Shown: positions 5,249 through 6,505 of the stretch, one piece after another | Numbering within the stretch: the stretch's first letter is position 1 | Layout: each line of letters opens with the position of its first letter | NCBI GenBank assembly: GCA_021849765.1 | Contig: JAJZSM010000091.1 | Coordinates: 1-6,505 of the forward strand | Direction: 5' to 3' | DNA from: Actinomycetes bacterium | Lineage (GTDB): Bacteria > Actinomycetota > Acidimicrobiia > Acidimicrobiales > RAAP-2 | Length of the DNA stretch: 6,505 nt | Made by a program: the position numbers and the translations under genes | The notes under the pieces: model-generated | Told to the model about the DNA's origin: nothing | The model's input: only the letters and a program-made list of their open reading frames with translations | The model's database searches: none

Positions 5249-5617
5249 ATGACCGACGTCATCACCACGGGCACCGACGCCACCGTCGCCGAGCCCATCA
5301 CCCTGACCGCCACCGCCGCGTCCAAGGTCGCTGAGTTGATCGCTGCTGAAGGCGTCGAAGAGGCGCTCGCGCTTCGCATCGCCGTCAAGTCCGGCGGCTG
5401 CTCGGGCTTCCAGTACGACATGTACTTCGACTCCGAGATCGCCGGCGACGACGTCGTACGCGATTTCGACGGCGTGAAGGTCGTCGTCGACGGTGCGAGC
5501 GCGGAGTTGCTCACCGGGGCGACACTCGACTTTACCGACGGACTCCAGGGCGCGGGCTTCCACATCTCGAACCCCAACGCCACGCGCACCTGCGGGTGCG
5601 GCAACTCCTTCAGTTGA
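5249..5617 (+). CDS. erpA: A-type iron-sulfur cluster carrier (IscA/ErpA/HesB family)
   Basis: A 122-residue cytoplasmic protein with the three cluster-binding cysteines of the family: Cys51 in KSGGCSGFQYDM, and Cys115 and Cys117 in TRTCGCGNSFS at the C-terminus. The core starts at about 17 (ITLTATAASKVAELI). A Thr/Val-rich N-terminal extension of roughly 15 residues precedes it, making the protein slightly longer than the typical 105-115 residues. The family receives an Fe-S cluster from the assembly machinery and delivers it to target apoproteins. ErpA is the usual label in Actinobacteria, but IscA or SufA cannot be excluded from sequence alone. The start is ATG after AAGGAG. The gene diverges from mrp, another Fe-S carrier, and the RidA-family gene follows 12 bases after its stop in the same frame. 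Confidence 0.93.
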   Translation: MTDVITTGTDATVAEPITLTATAASKVAELIAAEGVEEALALRIAVKSGGCSGFQYDMYFDSEIAGDDVVRDFDGVKVVVDGASAELLTGATLDFTDGLQGAGFHISNPNATRTCGCGNSFS

Positions 5618-5629
5618 TCGGCGAACTCC

Positions 5630-5995
5630 GTGTCCACTCCCGTAGGGCCCTACTCACCGTGGCGTCGTGCCGGTGACCTCGTCGTGATCTCGGGCCAGCT
5701 CGGCCTCCTGCCCGGACACGACTCGCCGACCATGGCCGACCCGTCCGCCGCCGGCCAGCTGCGCCAGGCGCTCGAGAACGCCCGCGAGGTCCTCGCCGAG
5801 GCGGGCGCTACCCTCGACCAAGTCGTCAAGGCGACGCTGTTCCTGCTCGACATGGATGACTTCGGTCCCTGCAACGAGGTCTGGGTCGAGGCCTTCACGG
5901 TTCCACGTCCGACTCGTTCGGCGGTCGCGGTGGCCCAGCTGCCGCTCGGCGCCCGTGCCGAGGTTGAGCTCTGGGCCTACGCCCCCACGCATTAG
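5630..5995 (+). CDS. RidA/YjgF family protein (probable enamine/imine deaminase)
   Basis: A 121-residue protein matching the RidA fold: GPYSP (6-10), VVISGQLGL (18-26), a helix with LRQALENAREVLAEAGATLDQVVKATLFLLDMDDF, then PRPTRSAVAVAQLP and AEVELWAYAP. Arg96 matches the carboxylate-binding arginine of E. coli RidA (Arg105), and Glu111 matches Glu120, so deaminase activity on reactive enamines such as 2-aminoacrylate is plausible. RidA protects PLP enzymes in the cytoplasm. An in-frame TGA, the stop of the Fe-S carrier gene, lies four codons upstream, so the GTG at 5630 is the earliest possible start. The N-terminus is therefore about nine residues shorter than E. coli RidA and seems to lack most of the first strand. 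There is no Shine-Dalgarno sequence; expression probably depends on coupling with the upstream gene. Confidence 0.92.
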   Translation: MSTPVGPYSPWRRAGDLVVISGQLGLLPGHDSPTMADPSAAGQLRQALENAREVLAEAGATLDQVVKATLFLLDMDDFGPCNEVWVEAFTVPRPTRSAVAVAQLPLGARAEVELWAYAPTH

Positions 5996-6505
5996 TCGTC
6001 GCCGTCGCCCCGTTCGCTGTCGGCGCCGAACTTGTAGCCAACCGAGCGCACCGTCTGGATCAGGTGGGCGTGCTCCTCACCGAGTTTCGCGCGTAGTCGA
6101 CGCACGTGGACGTCCACGGTCCGCGCGCCACCGTAGTACTCGTAACCCCAGACGCGACTGAGCAGGGTCTCGCGCGTGAAGACCCGTTGGGGGTTGGTGG
6201 CGAGGAACCGGAGCAGTTCGTACTCCATGTAGGTCAGGTCCATCACGCGTCCAGCGATCGTGGCCTGATAGGTCTCGAGATTCATGACCAGTCCACCCTG
6301 CTCGATGTGGGCGGCGACGTTCTCGTTGCCGGCCCGGCGCAGCCGATGGCGCAGCCGGGTCGACAGCTCGCTCACGTCGAAGGGGCCCACGACGAAGTCG
6401 TCGAAGAGGTCCTCGCGAAACGTCAGGTCGTCGAGCTGGTAGTGGTCCACAAGTAGGATGATCGGCCCGACCGGACGGTCCCGGTGGCGAAGCTGGCGAC
6501 AGAGG
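5992..6505 (-). CDS. OmpR/PhoB-family response regulator with atypical receiver (5' end cut)
   Basis: The 170 visible residues hold the end of a receiver domain (1-57) and a winged-helix DNA-binding domain (about 72-160). The receiver end reads GPIILLVDH, then DDFVVGPFDVSELSTRLRHRL. Where normal receivers have KP the sequence is Gly40-Pro41, so the catalytic lysine is missing. The serine/threonine after beta-4 is also not evident (ILLVD). The output domain is canonical: DLTYMEYELLRFLATNP, RVFTRETLLSRVWGYEY, recognition helix RTVDVHVRRLRAKLG (128-142) and the wing IQTVRSVGYKF. Loss of the lysine suggests phosphorylation-independent control, as in GlnR-like atypical regulators; the targets are unknown. 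The phosphoacceptor Asp lies outside the window. The tail is acidic (ERGDGDD). Its TAA overlaps the TAG of the convergent RidA gene by four bases. Confidence 0.93.
   Translation of the reverse strand, partial: LCRQLRHRDRPVGPIILLVDHYQLDDLTFREDLFDDFVVGPFDVSELSTRLRHRLRRAGNENVAAHIEQGGLVMNLETYQATIAGRVMDLTYMEYELLRFLATNPQRVFTRETLLSRVWGYEYYGGARTVDVHVRRLRAKLGEEHAHLIQTVRSVGYKFGADSERGDGDD

Overview
This is a GC-rich window with densely packed genes, many GTG starts and short gaps or overlaps between genes. The WhiB-family regulator, found almost only in Actinobacteria and their phages, points to an actinobacterium. A DUF929 thioredoxin-like protein, best known from Sulfolobales and acidophilic bacteria, next to VKOR makes me lean towards the Acidimicrobiia. 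That placement is inference. No tRNA, rRNA, insertion sequence, CRISPR array or phage gene is visible. Ten genes are supported: eight complete and two cut by the window ends.

Layout. Positions 1-1145 (minus) hold a short receiver-domain protein overlapping by 4 bases (GTGA) with a CorC/HlyC-type CBS protein that runs off the left edge. Positions 1221-1526 (plus) hold a WhiB regulator with a plausible promoter. Positions 1512-2902 (minus) hold a DUF929 protein (membrane-anchored, CPFC motif) overlapping by 4 bases (GTGA again) with a four-helix VKOR; VKOR and whiB overlap tail to tail. Positions 2989-3771 (plus) hold a NUDT19-like Nudix hydrolase. Positions 3772-4030 form a 259-base gap with short doubtful ORFs and inverted repeats. 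Positions 4031-5164 (minus) hold Mrp/ApbC, divergent from an A-type iron-sulfur carrier (5249-5617, plus), which is followed by a RidA-family protein (5630-5995). Positions 5992-6505 (minus) hold the C-terminal part of an OmpR/PhoB-family regulator with an atypical receiver, cut by the right edge.

How they fit together. Two working units stand out. DUF929 plus VKOR looks like an extracytoplasmic disulfide-forming pair: a thiol oxidase, with VKOR re-oxidising it through quinone. Mrp and the A-type carrier, transcribed divergently from an 84-base spacer, both act in iron-sulfur cluster delivery; RidA downstream protects PLP enzymes from reactive enamines. WhiB proteins carry an iron-sulfur cluster, so several genes here touch redox or Fe-S biology, but nothing proves a common regulon. 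Three genes (receiver protein, Nudix, mrp) have a TANNNT hexamer 6-7 bases before a GTG start and no Shine-Dalgarno sequence, the pattern expected of leaderless mRNAs.

Most of the window is ordinary housekeeping. The items most worth a second look are the DUF929-VKOR pair, the degenerate receiver coupled to a CorC protein, the leaderless start pattern and the 3772-4030 gap. I do not see convincing evidence of a wholly new system.
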